Shown: one piece after another, positions 62,530 to 64,000 of the stretch | Numbering within the stretch: position 1 is the stretch's first letter | Layout of the letters: every line of letters begins with the position of its first letter | From: Craterostigma plantagineum | Taxonomy: Eukaryota; Streptophyta; Magnoliopsida; Lamiales; Linderniaceae | Assembly (NCBI GenBank): GCA_027422505.1 | Contig: JAPQWV010000680.1 | Span: forward strand, 62,001-126,000 | Reading direction: 5' to 3' | DNA length: 64,000 nucleotides | Position numbers and translations under genes: made by a program | Notes under the pieces: model-generated | The model's database searches: none | What the model saw: only the letters and a program-made list of their open reading frames with translations | What the model was told of the DNA's origin: nothing

Positions 62530-63997
62530 GTATGTGTCGATGCACTGACGCTGTTCCGCAGGGATCTCGCTTCGGGCGGCATAGTCGAATCTGTCCAAGA
62601 ACTTCGAACAGTATGTCACTGACGGCTCTCGACCAGTCTCGGCAGCCTTGACATCAATCACCGCAACTTTATTTTTTGCCCGTCCCTTCTTTTGTGGCCG
62701 CTGAGGAATTGAATCCGGTGTCATAAATTCCGAATTTCGCCGCTTTTTACGATCGATTCGGCCTCGCACCGTTCGAGCAATCGACGAAGCCTTAGCCTCC
62801 TCGGCCTTATCCTCAGCAGTCTTATCCTCCGCGGCCTTATCCTCCTCATCCTCATCTTGTGATCCTTCTTCTTCACTAACCGCAACCTCCGCTTGATCCT
62901 CATCTCTATCCTCAACATTGTCCTCCTCGGCCTTCTCACCATCGCTTGAGCCATATCCTCGGCCATATCATCGCCCTCACTGTGCATGTCCTCGGCCCTA
63001 TACTCGGCCCTATCCTCAACCCTATCATAGCCCTCCCTGTGAGCTATATCCGGTGCCTTATCATCACCCCCATCATCGCTCACATCCATATCCTTAGCCT
63101 CAACCTCTTTCTCATCCACCCGTTCATTAGCCTCAGCCTCTTCCTCCTCCCTCGCATCCTTGCTGGACACATCATCCTTCGACGTCCGAACATTTGACCT
63201 TAAATCTCTAATAACTTCGTCCTTCAATCTCAACTCGGCTTCCAACATCTCCACACGAGCACTCAACTCTAAATGAGATCCACCAATACCTCCATGAACC
63301 TTAACCACACATAATTTATTCAACATTTAGAAACAAAGCAAATAATACCTAAAAGTAGGGAATTTTATACCTCTGGTAGCAAATTTATCGGATGAACGAA
63401 CTTCAATTCCTTCTTGTTGGGTATATTGGGACGAAGGAGGCAATTGCAGCAAATTCAGCCTCCGCAGCGATTACGTCATTCGGAATACTACTTCATCCCA
63501 ATTGAACATAAGGGGAAACATATACATCTTCCGCTTTTGCGCCAACGAGGGTACGCGCTCATACACCCAAATCTGAAAGTCATTGAATTCATCAATAAAC
63601 ACATAATAAAAAGGGTAAACTCATAACGTAATGGAGAGTATTACCATTAACTCAACAGTGCACCCGTTCATCATTAGGGTGGACGAGTCGATCCGCATCG
63701 GACTCGCAACCGTTTGCTTTATCTCGGCGACCAAAAACGCGTGCACCACCCTTCCCCACGCGTACTCGCCCATCATGTCGACGTCGTCGACGTACGCATT
63801 CACGAACGACGGGTTTTTCGAATTACCCATCGGGAATAATACACAGTTAAACAGAAAAAGAACGAACAACCTAACAAATCATCCGTGTTGTCCCTCCCAA
63901 ACTTTCCTACAAACTCATTCAACAACTCTAAGACTTTTTTACGGGTCACATTGCCATTTTTCTTACCGAAAAGCCGTTCAACGGTTTTCGATTTCAT
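62530..63997 (-). pseudogene. DUF1985-like / Ulp1-associated gene of the second MULE (5' part beyond window)
   Basis: Reading the minus strand from the window edge: TVERLFGKKNGNVTRKKVLE, LFPMGNSKNPSFVNAYVDDV, YAWGRVVHAFLVAEIKQTVA and SSTLMMNGCTVELM, then after an intron IWVYERVPSLAQKRKMYMFP and FNWDEVVFRMT. A Glu/Asp/Arg-rich low-complexity region follows (62760-63270) and then a Lys-rich part (RKKRRNSEFMTPDSIPQRPQ). This is the architecture of MULE-borne DUF1985/Ulp1 genes. The C48 protease domain is absent: the sequence meets the truncated transposase at about 62480. Small frameshifts are present (near 63860 and 62950). Confidence 0.7.
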
Positions 63998-64000
63998 TTT

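Overview
This is nuclear DNA of a flowering plant. Genes are split by GT-AG introns in an AT-rich background. The protein families are plant ones: GIF1/AN3, PEP carboxylase kinase, PP2A B'' and plant CDC5. The repeats are also plant-type: Stowaway MITEs, Cassandra 5S-bearing LTRs, Ty1/copia, and MULEs with Ulp1-like genes. A eudicot is most likely; I cannot place it more finely.

Host genes, left to right: the 3' part of a farnesylated type-I DnaJ (377-1818, +); GIF1/AN3 coactivator (8177-10000, +); SWR1-complex subunit SWC2/YL1 (10239-12900, -); a DDT/WHIM protein of the RLT3/DDR type (25837-31877, -), head to head with a conserved plant protein of unknown function (32368-34481, +); PEP carboxylase kinase (45007-45976, -); PP2A B'' regulatory subunit (48782-52384, +), tail to tail with a CDC5-like MYB splicing factor (53090-56721, -). 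As given, the CDC5 frame carries an in-frame stop and a 1-nt frameshift. Three of these genes act on chromatin or transcription (GIF1 with SWI/SNF, SWC2 with SWR1, DDT protein with ISWI), but nothing suggests a functional cluster.

The rest is mostly transposable elements, many nested. 1.9-7 kb: MITEs, a pair of GTACC-rich elements and a Cassandra LTR. 13225-21729: a complete 8.5-kb Mutator-like element with a perfect 9-bp target duplication. It holds a transposase (-) and a DUF1985/Ulp1-type protease gene (+), facing each other, both decayed. Its non-coding parts are packed with a TTCGAGTAA-type motif, and a Cassandra solo LTR with a GTCTC duplication sits inside. 22448-23534: a PIF/Harbinger-like element carrying a broken PADRE (DUF4228) gene copy. 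23553-24308 and 46622-47429: two copies of a poly-A retroposon family with 15-16-bp target duplications and shared hairpins. 35230-44587: a copia element split in gag by a 3.6-kb solo LTR with a CTCCA duplication. 57.0-58.8 kb: an inverted-repeat element with a plant-mobile-domain fragment. 60-64 kb: a second Ulp1/MURA element in the same convergent layout, damaged by an LTR insertion and an internal deletion, running off the window.

The most interesting signals are the motif-laden Ulp1-MULE, the small retroposon family with apparently co-varying hairpins, and the lesions in CDC5.
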